Shown: positions 56,602-64,000 of the stretch, piece by piece | Layout of the letters: the number at the start of each line of letters is the position of its first letter | Position numbering within the stretch: position 1 is the first letter of the stretch | Notes under the pieces: model-generated | What the model saw: only the letters and a program-made list of their open reading frames with translations | What the model was told of the DNA's origin: nothing | Database searches by the model: none | Source of the DNA: Janthinobacterium sp. CG3 | Lineage (GTDB): Bacteria > Pseudomonadota > Gammaproteobacteria > Burkholderiales > Burkholderiaceae_D | Assembly (NCBI RefSeq): GCF_000344615.1 | Contig: NZ_KB467824.1 | Location: 847,658 to 911,657, forward strand | Reading direction: 5' to 3' | Length of the DNA: 64,000 bases | Translations under genes and position numbers: made by a program

Positions 56602-56737
56602 TTGGCAAAAATTGGCAAGGGGTTTGGCAAAAATGGCGGCACCAGTAAAAGACGGCAAGGTATGTCGGCATCGCGTGATGGTTTTCGGCACCAGGTATTC
56701 AGGGGCATTCGACACGAAGGCCCAGGCACTGGCGCGG
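56602..56737 (+). pseudogene. Remnant of a tRNA-targeted phage-type integrase
   Basis: From the ATG at 56633 the DNA encodes MAAPVKDGKVCRHRVMVFG, then TRYSGAFDTKAQALAR. This resembles the N-terminal arm-binding domain of tyrosine integrases (basic start, GTRxSGxFxTKAxA). The reading then breaks into unrelated DNA at about 56738, so the catalytic domain is lost. Three TTGGCAA repeats (56602, 56612, 56624) just upstream look like integrase arm-type sites. Its position right after tRNA-Leu supports a decayed integrative element. Confidence 0.6.
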
Positions 56738-56739
56738 CG

Positions 56740-57009
56740 TATTCCGCCAAGTAGCGCCACGGCGCTCGGCACCAGCAAGGCGCTAAGTATGTACAAGGGG
56801 TTGTCCATGCTGCCGGTGGCGACCTTGATTTGGCCGATTACCCACGGCGCGACAATGTCGCTGGTAATGCCGACACTGCTGATCATGGCAATCCCCGCAG
56901 CGCACGCCGATGGCGGCAACTGCGCGCTTGGAATGGCCCAGAAAATCGGCAGCGCCGAGAAGATCGGCGCGGTGGCCAGCGACAGTAGCGCCAACGCCGC
57001 GGATTGTGC
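56740..57009 (-). pseudogene. C-terminal fragment of an MFS transporter
   Basis: The minus strand encodes ALALLSLATAPIFSALPIFW, then AIPSAQLPPSACAAGIAMI and VAPWVIGQIKVATGSMD, with three hydrophobic segments. This fits the last helices of a major facilitator family (anion:cation symporter-type) protein. The N-terminal part and the natural C-terminus are missing. It abuts the integrase remnant, so an insertion or deletion joined the two. Confidence 0.6.
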
Positions 57010-57136
57010 ACAGCGCAATGTAGGGACCGTGCTGCGCCTGGTGGTCGGAATGGCGAGCAATCTCAGCTGGTGCTCATAGTTGTTATCGACCCGACTCATA
57101 ATCCGATGCGGTACGCGGTCGGAGTGCATTAGTCGA

Positions 57137-57175
57137 AACCAAGGGCGTCACACTGGGGGGCAGACCCCGAGGGTC
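57137..57175. repeat. Family B repeat, partial
   Basis: AACCAAGGGCGTCACACTGG, then GGGGCAGACCCCGAGGG, matches the tail and GGGGTCAGACCCC core of other family B copies in the opposite orientation. It lies between the MFS remnant and hmgA. The rest of 57010-57230 holds no gene. Confidence 0.6.
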
Positions 57176-57230
57176 GGACCGCGTCGCCGGCATCCCGCTT
57201 GGCAAACGCAAGTCATGTTAGATATGACGA

Positions 57231-58538
57231 CTACACGGTGCCATTGAAATGCTTGGTGAAGCCCATCCAGCACTGGTAGTAGTCGGGCTGCAGTTGCGGC
57301 GAGGCCAAGGCGTGGGCGGTCGGGCAGATCACGTCGCGCGTCTCGAACATGAAGGCCATGGTCGCATCCACCTTGTGCGGCACGCTGGTGTCGCTCGCGC
57401 TGGCCTTGTCGAAGGTCGGCGCGTCCGGTCCATGCCCGCTCATGCAGTTGTGCAGGCTGGCGCCGCCCGGGCGGAATCCGCTGGACTTGGCGTCGTACTC
57501 GCCTTCGATCAAGCCCATGAATTCGCTGGCGACGTTGCGGTGGAACCAGGGCGGACGGAAGGTGTGTTCGGCGGCCAGCCAGCGCGGCGGGAAGATGACG
57601 AAGTCCAGCGTGTCCACGCCCGGCGTGTCCGACGGCGCCTGCAGCACCAGGAAGATGGACGGGTCCGGATGGTCGTAGCTGATCGAGCCGATGGTGTTGA
57701 AGTGGCGCAAATCGTACTTGTACGGCGCATAGTTGCCATGCCATGCCACCACGTCCAGCGGCGAATGCGCGATGGCGGCCGACCACAGGTTGCCGCCGAA
57801 CTTGGCGACCAGTTCAAAATCGCCTTCGCGGTCCTCGTAAGAGGCGCGTGGCGTCAGAAAGTCGCGCGGGTTGGCCAGGCCGTTCGAGCCGATCGGGCCC
57901 ATGTCGGGCAGGCGCAGCAGCGCGCCGTAGTTTTCGCAAATGTAACCGCGCGCCTCGCCATCCGGCAGGCTGACCTGGAAGCGCACGCCGCGCGGCACCA
58001 CGGCGATTTCCCGCGGCGCCACGTCGAGCACGCCGAGTTCGGTGGCGATGCGTAGCCGCCCCTGTTGCGGCACGATCAGTAGCTCGCCGTCGGCGTTGTA
58101 GAAGTAGCGCTTGTCCATTGACTGGTTGGCCGCGTACAGATGGATGGCGCAGCCGCTTTGCTGCGCGTGCGAGCCGTTGCCGGCCATCGTCACCCAGCTG
58201 TCGATGAAGTCGACGGGCGCCTGCGGCATGGGCAGCGGGTCCCAGCGCAGCTGGTTTGGCGGCGCGGCGACGTCATCGAAACGGCTGACAATGCGGCCGT
58301 TGCCGATCTGGCGGAACGGTTGGTGCATCGCCGCCGGGCGGATGCGGTACAGCCAGCTGCGCCGGTTGTGTGCGCGCGGGGCGGTGAAGGCGGTGCCGGA
58401 CAGTTGCTCGGCATACAGGCCGTACGGCGCGCGCTGCGGCGAATTCTGATGCGCGGGCAGGGCGCCGGGCAGGGCTTCGGTGGCAAACTCGTTGCCGAAG
58501 CCGGACTGGTAGCCGGGGTGTTCGAAAGAAGGGCTCAT
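57231..58538 (-). CDS. hmgA: Homogentisate 1,2-dioxygenase
   Basis: This non-haem Fe(II) enzyme opens homogentisate to maleylacetoacetate in tyrosine/phenylalanine breakdown. The 435-residue protein begins [19 protein letters not shown] and has [39 protein letters not shown] (His and Glu iron ligands) and [10 protein letters not shown]. The ATG at 58538 has CCAGGAGACAGC upstream. It is divergent from a LysR gene. fahA and maiA are not in the window. Confidence 0.95.
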   Translation of the reverse strand: MSPSFEHPGYQSGFGNEFATEALPGALPAHQNSPQRAPYGLYAEQLSGTAFTAPRAHNRRSWLYRIRPAAMHQPFRQIGNGRIVSRFDDVAAPPNQLRWDPLPMPQAPVDFIDSWVTMAGNGSHAQQSGCAIHLYAANQSMDKRYFYNADGELLIVPQQGRLRIATELGVLDVAPREIAVVPRGVRFQVSLPDGEARGYICENYGALLRLPDMGPIGSNGLANPRDFLTPRASYEDREGDFELVAKFGGNLWSAAIAHSPLDVVAWHGNYAPYKYDLRHFNTIGSISYDHPDPSIFLVLQAPSDTPGVDTLDFVIFPPRWLAAEHTFRPPWFHRNVASEFMGLIEGEYDAKSSGFRPGGASLHNCMSGHGPDAPTFDKASASDTSVPHKVDATMAFMFETRDVICPTAHALASPQLQPDYYQCWMGFTKHFNGTV

Positions 58539-58608
58539 GCTGTCTCCTGGAGGTCGGTATATGAACAATGTAGTGCAGCGGCGCTATTTTTACGATATAA
58601 ATACAAAA

Positions 58609-58626
58609 ATTATGACTATTCATAAT
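58609..58626. promoter_or_regulatory. Inverted repeat between hmgA and LysR gene
   Basis: ATTATG and CATAAT are separated by six bases, a T-N11-A-like arrangement typical of LysR-type regulator boxes. It lies in the 103-bp gap between the two divergent genes, 16 bp before the LysR start. It would suit autoregulation and control of hmgA. Confidence 0.6.
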
Positions 58627-58641
58627 GTAAATGGAGGTGGC

Positions 58642-59544
58642 ATGCAGCTGCGCGACTTGGATTTGAACTTGCTGGTGGTGTTTCACGAAGTGTTCCGCGA
58701 ACGCCAGATTTCCGCTGCCGCCAAGCGCCTGCGGTTGACGCAGTCGGCGGTCAGCAACGCGCTGGCGCGGCTGCGCCGCAGTACCGGCGACGAGTTGTTT
58801 GTACGTACCACGAGCGGCATGCAGCCCACGCCCTACGCCGAGCGCATGGCCGGACCGGTCGCCGCGGCGCTCGCGCATGTGGAACAGGCGTTCAACCCCG
58901 ACGAGCCGTTCGAGCCGGCCACCAGCCGGCGCCGTTTCAGCATTGCCATGACCGACGCCGGCGAGATGTATTTCATGCCACTGCTGATCGCCGCCTGCAC
59001 GGCGGCGGCCCCGCATGTCGATATTGTCTCGGTACGGGCCGGCCTGGTTGACCTGCGGGTCGAGATGGAAGCGGGCCGGGTCGACCTGGCCATTGGCGCC
59101 TTCGACGACGCCCCGGCCGTGCTGTACCAGCGCCGCCTGTTTCGCCAGGATTATGTGTGCATGTTCCGTCGTGGCCACCCGCTCGGCGAGGGGGCGCTGA
59201 CGGTCGAGCGCCTGGGCGCGGCGCGCCATCTGCTGGTCACCTCCATGGAAAGTCCCTACGACGGCATCAATCAGGCACTGGCCGACGCCGGCATTGCGCC
59301 CGGCAGCAGCTTCAGCGTGCCGAATTTTGCCGCCGTACCCTATATCGTTGGCAGCACCGACTTGGTGGCGACCGTGCCACAAAAGCTGGCCGAGCGCGCC
59401 GCCGCGGCGTTCCAGCTCGAGTATGTGAAATCGCCACTGCGCCTGCCGACGCTGCAGACCAATATGTTCTGGCACCGCCGCTATAACCTGGATGAGGGCG
59501 GCCGCTGGCTGCGCGCGCTGGTGGCGGACGGCTTCGCCGGCTGA
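58642..59544 (+). CDS. LysR family transcriptional regulator
   Basis: The 300-residue protein has an N-terminal helix-turn-helix (about 5-65: LNLLVVFHEVFRERQISAAAKRLRLTQSAVSNALARLR) and a C-terminal effector-binding domain. DELFVRTTSGMQPTPYA follows the HTH, as in NodD/LinR-type members. The ATG at 58642 follows GGAGGTGG; earlier in-frame ATGs add unneeded residues. Divergent orientation suggests it regulates hmgA, with homogentisate or a related aromatic as effector (inference). Confidence 0.87.
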   Translation: MQLRDLDLNLLVVFHEVFRERQISAAAKRLRLTQSAVSNALARLRRSTGDELFVRTTSGMQPTPYAERMAGPVAAALAHVEQAFNPDEPFEPATSRRRFSIAMTDAGEMYFMPLLIAACTAAAPHVDIVSVRAGLVDLRVEMEAGRVDLAIGAFDDAPAVLYQRRLFRQDYVCMFRRGHPLGEGALTVERLGAARHLLVTSMESPYDGINQALADAGIAPGSSFSVPNFAAVPYIVGSTDLVATVPQKLAERAAAAFQLEYVKSPLRLPTLQTNMFWHRRYNLDEGGRWLRALVADGFAG

Positions 59545-59770
59545 GGAAGGCCCGACCGCCCTGCAGCCTATGCGTAACTTCATCGGGCTCAAGGAGCGCC
59601 TGGAAGCCAGCGAGGACGCCGCGCGCGCCGCTCCGCCTGCCTGAGCTTGATAGCTGTCAACAGCGCTCGCTTGCCCCCAGGGTGTCGTTGCCATCCGTTA
59701 GCCAGCGAACAGTCGCCCTTATTGCCGGACCGTACAGTGGATGAATTATTCATTCCATAACAGGTGCGAG

Positions 59771-59959
59771 ATGAAAAATCCGTTTATGAGCGTGTTCCTT
59801 AGCGCGGCAAATCGTGCCGCAGGGTCGGCCAGAGCGCAGGCCACCGCGGCGGTGAAGCGGGAAGCGGCGAAGAATGTCCGGCAAATGAGCAGCGCCTGGG
59901 CCGAGGCATGGCTGGGGGCTGCCGCCACCCCGCGGAAAAAGAAAAGAACGCCGAAGTAG
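59771..59959 (+). CDS. Small basic protein of unknown function
   Basis: The 62-residue product starts MKNPFMSVFLSAANRAAGSAR and is helical and basic, ending PRKKKRTPK. AGGTGCGAG precedes the ATG. Similar short proteins beginning MKNPFMS are, as I recall, common in this family of bacteria. No function is known to me. The 59545-59770 gap has no gene. Confidence 0.65.
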   Translation: MKNPFMSVFLSAANRAAGSARAQATAAVKREAAKNVRQMSSAWAEAWLGAAATPRKKKRTPK

Positions 59960-59960
59960 T

Positions 59961-59992
59961 CCGGGACCGCGCTATCTAGCACCCGGCTTTTT
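59961..59992 (+). terminator. Possible terminator after the small basic protein
   Basis: CCGGG (59961-59965) and CCCGG (59982-59986) form a short stem, followed by CTTTTT. The stem is only five bases, so the call is weak. It lies two bases after the stop of the 62-residue gene and next to the stop of the convergent oxygenase gene. Confidence 0.45.
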
Positions 59993-60543
59993 CAGGGGGC
60001 GGCGTCGCCCGTTGTATACAGCACGTCAGATCGGAGCACGTACTTCGTGCCCGAGCTTACTTGTTCACCCTCGTGCCAGGTGTCATGGATGAAGAGCAAG
60101 GCCATGCCGGTGGCGGGCCGGACAATGAAATCCCGGAAGTCGGTCGCGCCGCCGGAAAATGTGTCGTTCAGGTAGACAAGCAATGTCAATTTGCTGGCAA
60201 GGCCGCCTTCGGACCAGGGGCCGTCCTTGTGCATCTTGAAGCGCTGGCCCGGCTTGTATTTGTAAAAGCGCAGTTGCGCCGGTAGGCCGACTGCCGTGGC
60301 GCCGCCATCCAGTACGGGTAGCTCCGTGGCGGCAAGGCGAGTCCAAAGCCGCTCCCGCCATGCGGGCAATTCACAGACGAGCCGCTGGTTGTTGCGCACG
60401 TTCGCCATCGGTTTCAGCACCAACTGTGTTCGCACCAATGCCGCCTCGAATCCCCGCGTCTCGGCGAGGGCGATCAATTCCGCGGACTCTGCCTTTGTAA
60501 TAAAGTCCGGAATGGCGAAAACGCAGTCCGAGTAACGGTGCAT
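59992..60543 (-). CDS. 2-oxoglutarate/Fe(II)-dependent oxygenase (prolyl 4-hydroxylase type)
   Basis: The 183-residue protein has a P4H-like fold. LRFYKYKPGQRFKMHKDG gives the HxD iron ligands (MHKD), LTLLVYLNDTFSGGATDF is the typical middle strand, and FIHDTWHEGEQVSSGTKYVLRSDVLY gives the distal His and the Lys/Arg that binds 2-oxoglutarate. The substrate is unknown. The GTG/ATG choice is simple: the ATG at 60543 gives a full-length domain. Confidence 0.85.
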   Translation of the reverse strand: MHRYSDCVFAIPDFITKAESAELIALAETRGFEAALVRTQLVLKPMANVRNNQRLVCELPAWRERLWTRLAATELPVLDGGATAVGLPAQLRFYKYKPGQRFKMHKDGPWSEGGLASKLTLLVYLNDTFSGGATDFRDFIVRPATGMALLFIHDTWHEGEQVSSGTKYVLRSDVLYTTGDAAP

Positions 60544-60552
60544 GTGCGCTTC

Positions 60553-60894
60553 CTACAGCGTCTTCCGATATACGATAAACTCCGATCTTTGAGCAATCTT
60601 GTCGTACACCTTCACCGCGGATGTGTTGCCAGGGTTGGTTTGCCAGTAGACCCTGCCGCAGCCGGCGGTGTTCGCGCGCGCATGGATTTCCTCAATGAGC
60701 TTGCCGGCGATACCTGCATCGAAACACCGGGTCCAGCTTGTCTGCGTTATTTCGGGGGACAGGGCCGTCTCGCCATGGCGTCCATACATCGCGTTATAGC
60801 TTAGCCACAATGGCTGCCACGCCGGGAAATCCTCCTTTTCGGCGGAGCGAACCTGGATCGCTCCGGTCACGGCGGTGTTCAAGCTTGGCGTCAT
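60553..60894 (-). pseudogene. GNAT acetyltransferase with internal deletion
   Basis: The 113-residue reading starts VRSAEKEDFPAWQPLWLSYNAMYG, a normal GNAT N-terminus, and ends AGCGRVYWQTNPGNTSAVKVYDKIAQRS, a normal C-terminus. It jumps from SWTRCFDAGIAGKLIEEI, so about 45-50 residues including the acetyl-CoA loop are missing, without a frame change. The remaining protein can hardly bind acetyl-CoA. It is nine bases after (upstream on the minus strand of) the oxygenase gene. Length comparison is from memory of related proteins. Confidence 0.65.
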
Positions 60895-60933
60895 GTTTGA
60901 ATGTGGGTTGCGTGTGGAAAAACAGGCGACATG

Positions 60934-61824
60934 CTACAGCTGGCGCGCCTCGAAAGTGTTGCACTGCGCGATCTGTCCGCTCTCGATGCCCTTGCTAAAC
61001 CAGCGCACGCGCTGCGCCGAGGTGCCGTGGGTAAACGAGTCCGGCACCACGTGGCCCTGCGACTGCCGTTGCAAGGCGTCGTCGCCGATGGCGGTGGCGG
61101 CGTTGAGCGCGGTTTCGACATCGCCATTTTCAAGGATGCTGCGCGCCTGGTTCGCATGGAAGGCCCACACGCCGGCGAAGCAATCGGCCTGTAACTCCAG
61201 CCGCACCGACATCGCATTGGCCTGGCTTTCCGACGAGCGCTGGCGCGCCTGGTCGACCTTGCCGCTGACGCCCATCAGGTTTTGCACGTGGTGGCCGACT
61301 TCATGGGCGATGACGTAGGCTTCGGCGAATTCGCCGGTGACTTTGAAACGCTCTTGCATCAGTTTGAAGAAACTCAGGTCGATGTAGACTTTCTGGTCGC
61401 CGGGGCAGTAGAACGGCCCGCTGGCGCTTTGACCGGCGCCGCAGGCGGTCGGCGTGCTGCCCGAGAACAGCACCAGCTTGGGTTTGACGTAGTTGCCGCC
61501 CTGGGAGCGGAACAGCTCGGTCCAGGTGTCTTCGGTGTCGGCCAGCACGGTCGAGACGAATTTCGCCACGTTGTCGTTGGCCGGCGGCGCGTGCGACGGC
61601 GCTTGCTGTCCGGTGCTGACCGAGCCGCCGCCACCGCTGAGCATATTGAGTATGGTGAGCGGGCTGACGCCGAGCACGTACGAGCCGACCAGGGCGATGA
61701 CGATGGTGCCGATGCCGATGGAGCGCCCGCCGAAGCCGAAGCCACCGCCACCGCCACCGCCACCGCCGCCTTCGCCGCGGCGGTCTTCGACGTTGTCGCT
61801 TTCACGATTGCCTTCCCATTTCAT
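60934..61824 (-). CDS. YpfJ-type neutral zinc metallopeptidase
   Basis: The 296-residue protein begins [17 protein letters not shown], followed by a glycine-rich stretch (19-32) and one membrane helix (about 35-60). The catalytic domain then has [16 protein letters not shown], the zinc site [15 protein letters not shown], and [14 protein letters not shown] with the third ligand Glu. It probably sits in the inner membrane facing the periplasm. The ATG at 61824 matches the family start. Confidence 0.9.
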   Translation of the reverse strand: MKWEGNRESDNVEDRRGEGGGGGGGGGGFGFGGRSIGIGTIVIALVGSYVLGVSPLTILNMLSGGGGSVSTGQQAPSHAPPANDNVAKFVSTVLADTEDTWTELFRSQGGNYVKPKLVLFSGSTPTACGAGQSASGPFYCPGDQKVYIDLSFFKLMQERFKVTGEFAEAYVIAHEVGHHVQNLMGVSGKVDQARQRSSESQANAMSVRLELQADCFAGVWAFHANQARSILENGDVETALNAATAIGDDALQRQSQGHVVPDSFTHGTSAQRVRWFSKGIESGQIAQCNTFEARQL

Positions 61825-62134
61825 ATTGTTTACTCCAGCGTGTGTGCGTTTATTTTCCTGTCCGCGCCGCGTCGGCGGGGGAGGGGTTTTTGGTGTTTTC
61901 GATACTATACGCTGATGGGGCGCGGGACCGGCGCAGCGTTGGCCGGGCCGAATTCGCGCGTTGGCCCGGTGCGGCGGCGGGTCGTTGGTGTAGTTGATGA
62001 TTGTCGCCCACCGTTGCAATGAGTATAATGAGAGTGATTCGCATTTACCTATTGGGTGGTGCACATTTCCCGTAAAACAAGCCAGGTGCGGTTCCCAGCC
62101 AGTGACGGATTTTTCACGCTTCAGGAGCCGCAAC
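61825..62134. other. Divergent promoter region of metallopeptidase and TonB receptor
   Basis: These 310 bases hold no convincing gene. The right part contains a Fur-like box at 62027-62045. The rest is moderately GC-rich leader DNA. No terminator is seen. Confidence 0.6.
62027..62045. promoter_or_regulatory. Fur-box-like site
   Basis: AATGAGAGTGATTCGCATT is a near-perfect dyad and closely matches the Fur consensus (AATGAGAATGATTCTCATT-type in betaproteobacteria). It is about 90 bp before the ATG of a TonB-dependent siderophore receptor, as expected for iron repression. Confidence 0.8.
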
Positions 62135-64000
62135 ATGTCCCGCCGTATCCCTTTGTCCGTCCCGCCCTACCGTCGCAGCGCATTGCGCCGGCATCCCCTC
62201 GCGCTGGCGCTGGCGCTGAGCCAGTCCGGCATGGCGCTGGCCGCCGCGCCGGAAGAGGGCGGCGGCGCGCCGCTGACGATGCCGGTGGTGACCGTTACCG
62301 GGGCGTCGGAACCGGGCTACGCGGCGCGCCGCAGCGCGTCCGCCGCCAAGTTGGAACTGACGCTGCGCGAAACGCCGCAGTCGGTATCGGTCGTCACGCG
62401 CGCGAAGATGGACGATTTCAAGCTCAGCAACGTCAGCGAGGTGTTGCTCAACACCACAGGCGTCACGGTGGAGCAGTTTGAAACGGACCGCGCCTATTTC
62501 ACCTCGCGCGGCTTTGACATCACCAATTTCCAGTACGACGGCGTCGGCCTGCCCGCCGTGTTCGGCAACCTGAATGGCGACGTCGACACGCTGCTGTACC
62601 AGCGCGTCGACGTGGTGCGCGGCGCCAACGGGCTGATGTCGGCCACCGGCAACCCGTCGGCCACCGTCAACTTCATCCGCAAGCGCCCCAGCGCGCAATT
62701 GATGGCGTCGGCCAGCCTAACGCTGGGTTCCTGGAACAAGCGCCGCGTCGAGGCCGACGTGTCGGCGCCGTTGAACGCCAGCGGCAGCGTCAGCGCGCGG
62801 GCGGTGCTGGCCAGGCAAAGCAACGACTCCTACCTCGACCGGTATTCGATGGACAAGGCCGTCGCCTACGGCATCGTCGAGGCCCGTCTGGCGCCGCGCA
62901 CCCTGCTCAGCGTCGGCCACAGCCACCAGACAAACAAACCGGTCGGCAACTTGTGGGGCGCGCTGCCGATGTACTACAGCGACGGCAGCCCGACCCGGTA
63001 TCCGGTCTCGGCCAGCACCTCGGCCGAGTGGTCGAACTGGCGGACCGAAACCGGCGCCACCTTCGCCGAGCTCAGCCACCAGTTCGACAAGGGCTGGAGC
63101 GCCAGGGGCAGCCTGGCCCACAACACCGCGACGTCGAACTCCCAGCTGTTTTACGTCTACGGCACGCCGGACAGGGCCAGCGGCACCGGCCTGTTCGCCT
63201 ATCCGTCGCGCTACGCCGCGCATGTCCGCCAGAGCCTGCTCGACGTGTCGGCGACCGGGCAGTTTGCGCTGGCCGGGCGGCGCCACGACCTGAGCGTCGG
63301 CGCCAGCCTGTCGCGCTCGACGCTGGACGACGTCTCGCACTACGGCGTCATCGGCGCGCCGTTGAGCGAGCGGCAGGCGCTCGGCGGCGGCTATCCCGAA
63401 CCGCTGTTCAACGCCTCCAGCGACGGCAGCGAAGTCGAGGACAAGCGCCGCGGCGCCTATGTCGCGGCGCGCTTCAACCTGGGCGACGACGTGAAACTGC
63501 TCACCGGCGTCAACGCGACCAAGGCCGAATCGCGCGGCACGGCGTACGCGGCGAACCATGCCAAGTCGGCCAGCAAGACCACGCCGTATCTGGGCGCCGT
63601 GCTGGACATCGGCAACAACGCCTCCGCCTACGCCAGTTACACCGAAATCTTCAACCCGCAAAGCGAAGTCGACATCGCCGGCAAGACGCTGGCCCCGGTC
63701 ATGGGGAGCACCGCCGAATTGGGCCTGAAGGGCGAGCTGTTCGAGCGCAAGCTGAACCTGTCCGGCGCCGTCTTCCAGACCAGGCAGAGCAACGCCGCCG
63801 AGCAGGCCGGCGTCATCGGCGCCAGGGCTTACTACCGCGGCATCAAGGCCGAGTCGCGCGGCGTCGACCTGGAGATGTCGGGCGAGCTGGCAAAAGGTTG
63901 GCAGAGCAGCGCCGGCTACACCCGCTTGTCGATCGAGGACAATGACGGCGCCGCCGCCAAGACCTATCTGCCGCGCAAAATGCTGCGCCTGTCGAGCACC
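62135..64000 (+). CDS. TonB-dependent siderophore receptor, 3' truncated by window
   Basis: The reading is open for 622 codons to the window end. It has a signal peptide (about 1-38, ending MALAAAP) and a TonB-box-like region (MPVVTVTG). A plug domain follows with [54 protein letters not shown] and [26 protein letters not shown], typical of FhuE/FoxA-type siderophore receptors. The barrel begins near residue 190. A CAGGAGCC ribosome site precedes the ATG. An upstream Fur-like box supports an iron-uptake role. The substrate cannot be told from sequence. Confidence 0.92.
   Translation, partial: MSRRIPLSVPPYRRSALRRHPLALALALSQSGMALAAAPEEGGGAPLTMPVVTVTGASEPGYAARRSASAAKLELTLRETPQSVSVVTRAKMDDFKLSNVSEVLLNTTGVTVEQFETDRAYFTSRGFDITNFQYDGVGLPAVFGNLNGDVDTLLYQRVDVVRGANGLMSATGNPSATVNFIRKRPSAQLMASASLTLGSWNKRRVEADVSAPLNASGSVSARAVLARQSNDSYLDRYSMDKAVAYGIVEARLAPRTLLSVGHSHQTNKPVGNLWGALPMYYSDGSPTRYPVSASTSAEWSNWRTETGATFAELSHQFDKGWSARGSLAHNTATSNSQLFYVYGTPDRASGTGLFAYPSRYAAHVRQSLLDVSATGQFALAGRRHDLSVGASLSRSTLDDVSHYGVIGAPLSERQALGGGYPEPLFNASSDGSEVEDKRRGAYVAARFNLGDDVKLLTGVNATKAESRGTAYAANHAKSASKTTPYLGAVLDIGNNASAYASYTEIFNPQSEVDIAGKTLAPVMGSTAELGLKGELFERKLNLSGAVFQTRQSNAAEQAGVIGARAYYRGIKAESRGVDLEMSGELAKGWQSSAGYTRLSIEDNDGAAAKTYLPRKMLRLSST

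Overview
The window is chromosomal DNA of a high-GC betaproteobacterium. It starts with the envelope-biogenesis cluster uppS-cdsA-dxr-rseP-bamA-skp-lpxD-fabZ-lpxA-lpxB-rnhB-trmH. It also carries a prpBC-acnD-prpF methylcitrate operon, an NCS2 permease, hmgA with a divergent LysR gene, and several dispersed palindromic repeats. This mix fits the Oxalobacteraceae (Massilia/Duganella/Janthinobacterium-like). That placement is inferred from gene content and protein motifs; no database was searched.

Layout. 1-11884: tightly packed envelope operon (isoprenoid carrier, CDP-DAG, MEP pathway, site-2 protease, BAM, Skp, lipid A) ending with rnhB and a SPOUT methyltransferase. 11971-13360: a MITE-like repeat, then a receiver-EAL protein. 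13400-17480: an AT-richer accessory island with three unrecognised genes: one with a PD-(D/E)XK-like motif, one with HEITH, and one with an RNxxxH HEPN-like motif. The island contains three related sequence relics and one perfect 22-bp palindrome. 17496-22897: a lipoprotein, an Amj-type lipid II flippase, a GNAT, and tauABC with a 34-residue membrane peptide but no tauD. 22983-31147 (minus strand): a Ser/Thr kinase, SEDS protein, divergent FHA protein, SH3 protein, PP2C phosphatase and FHA protein, which looks like a phospho-signalling module acting on cell-wall synthesis. 31340-39964: mixed housekeeping and unknown genes, including a papain-like peptidase fused to an alpha/beta hydrolase. 40078-48289: propionate catabolism behind a sigma-54 promoter. 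48407-50452: yjcH-actP acetate uptake. 50582-56220: a PAS-GGDEF-EAL protein, a haem-oxygenase-fold protein, a CzcE-like protein and a purine permease. 56386-57009: tRNA-Leu(UAA) followed by an integrase remnant and an MFS remnant. 57231-64000: hmgA with its LysR neighbour, small genes, a damaged GNAT gene, a YpfJ-type metalloprotease, and a Fur-box-preceded TonB-dependent receptor that runs off the window.

The two most notable regions are the kinase/phosphatase/FHA/SEDS operon and the three-gene accessory island. The operon has the same functional parts as the actinobacterial pknB-pstP-rodA-fhaA region, but here in a Gram-negative. In the island, the last gene appears to have been frameshifted recently.

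Two families of dispersed repeats punctuate the intergenic DNA. Family A has CGTAGGTCGG arms and a TAACTTGGCGGCAT end. Family B has GGGGTCAG/CTGACCCC arms. In places family A supplies the stop codon of the adjacent gene.
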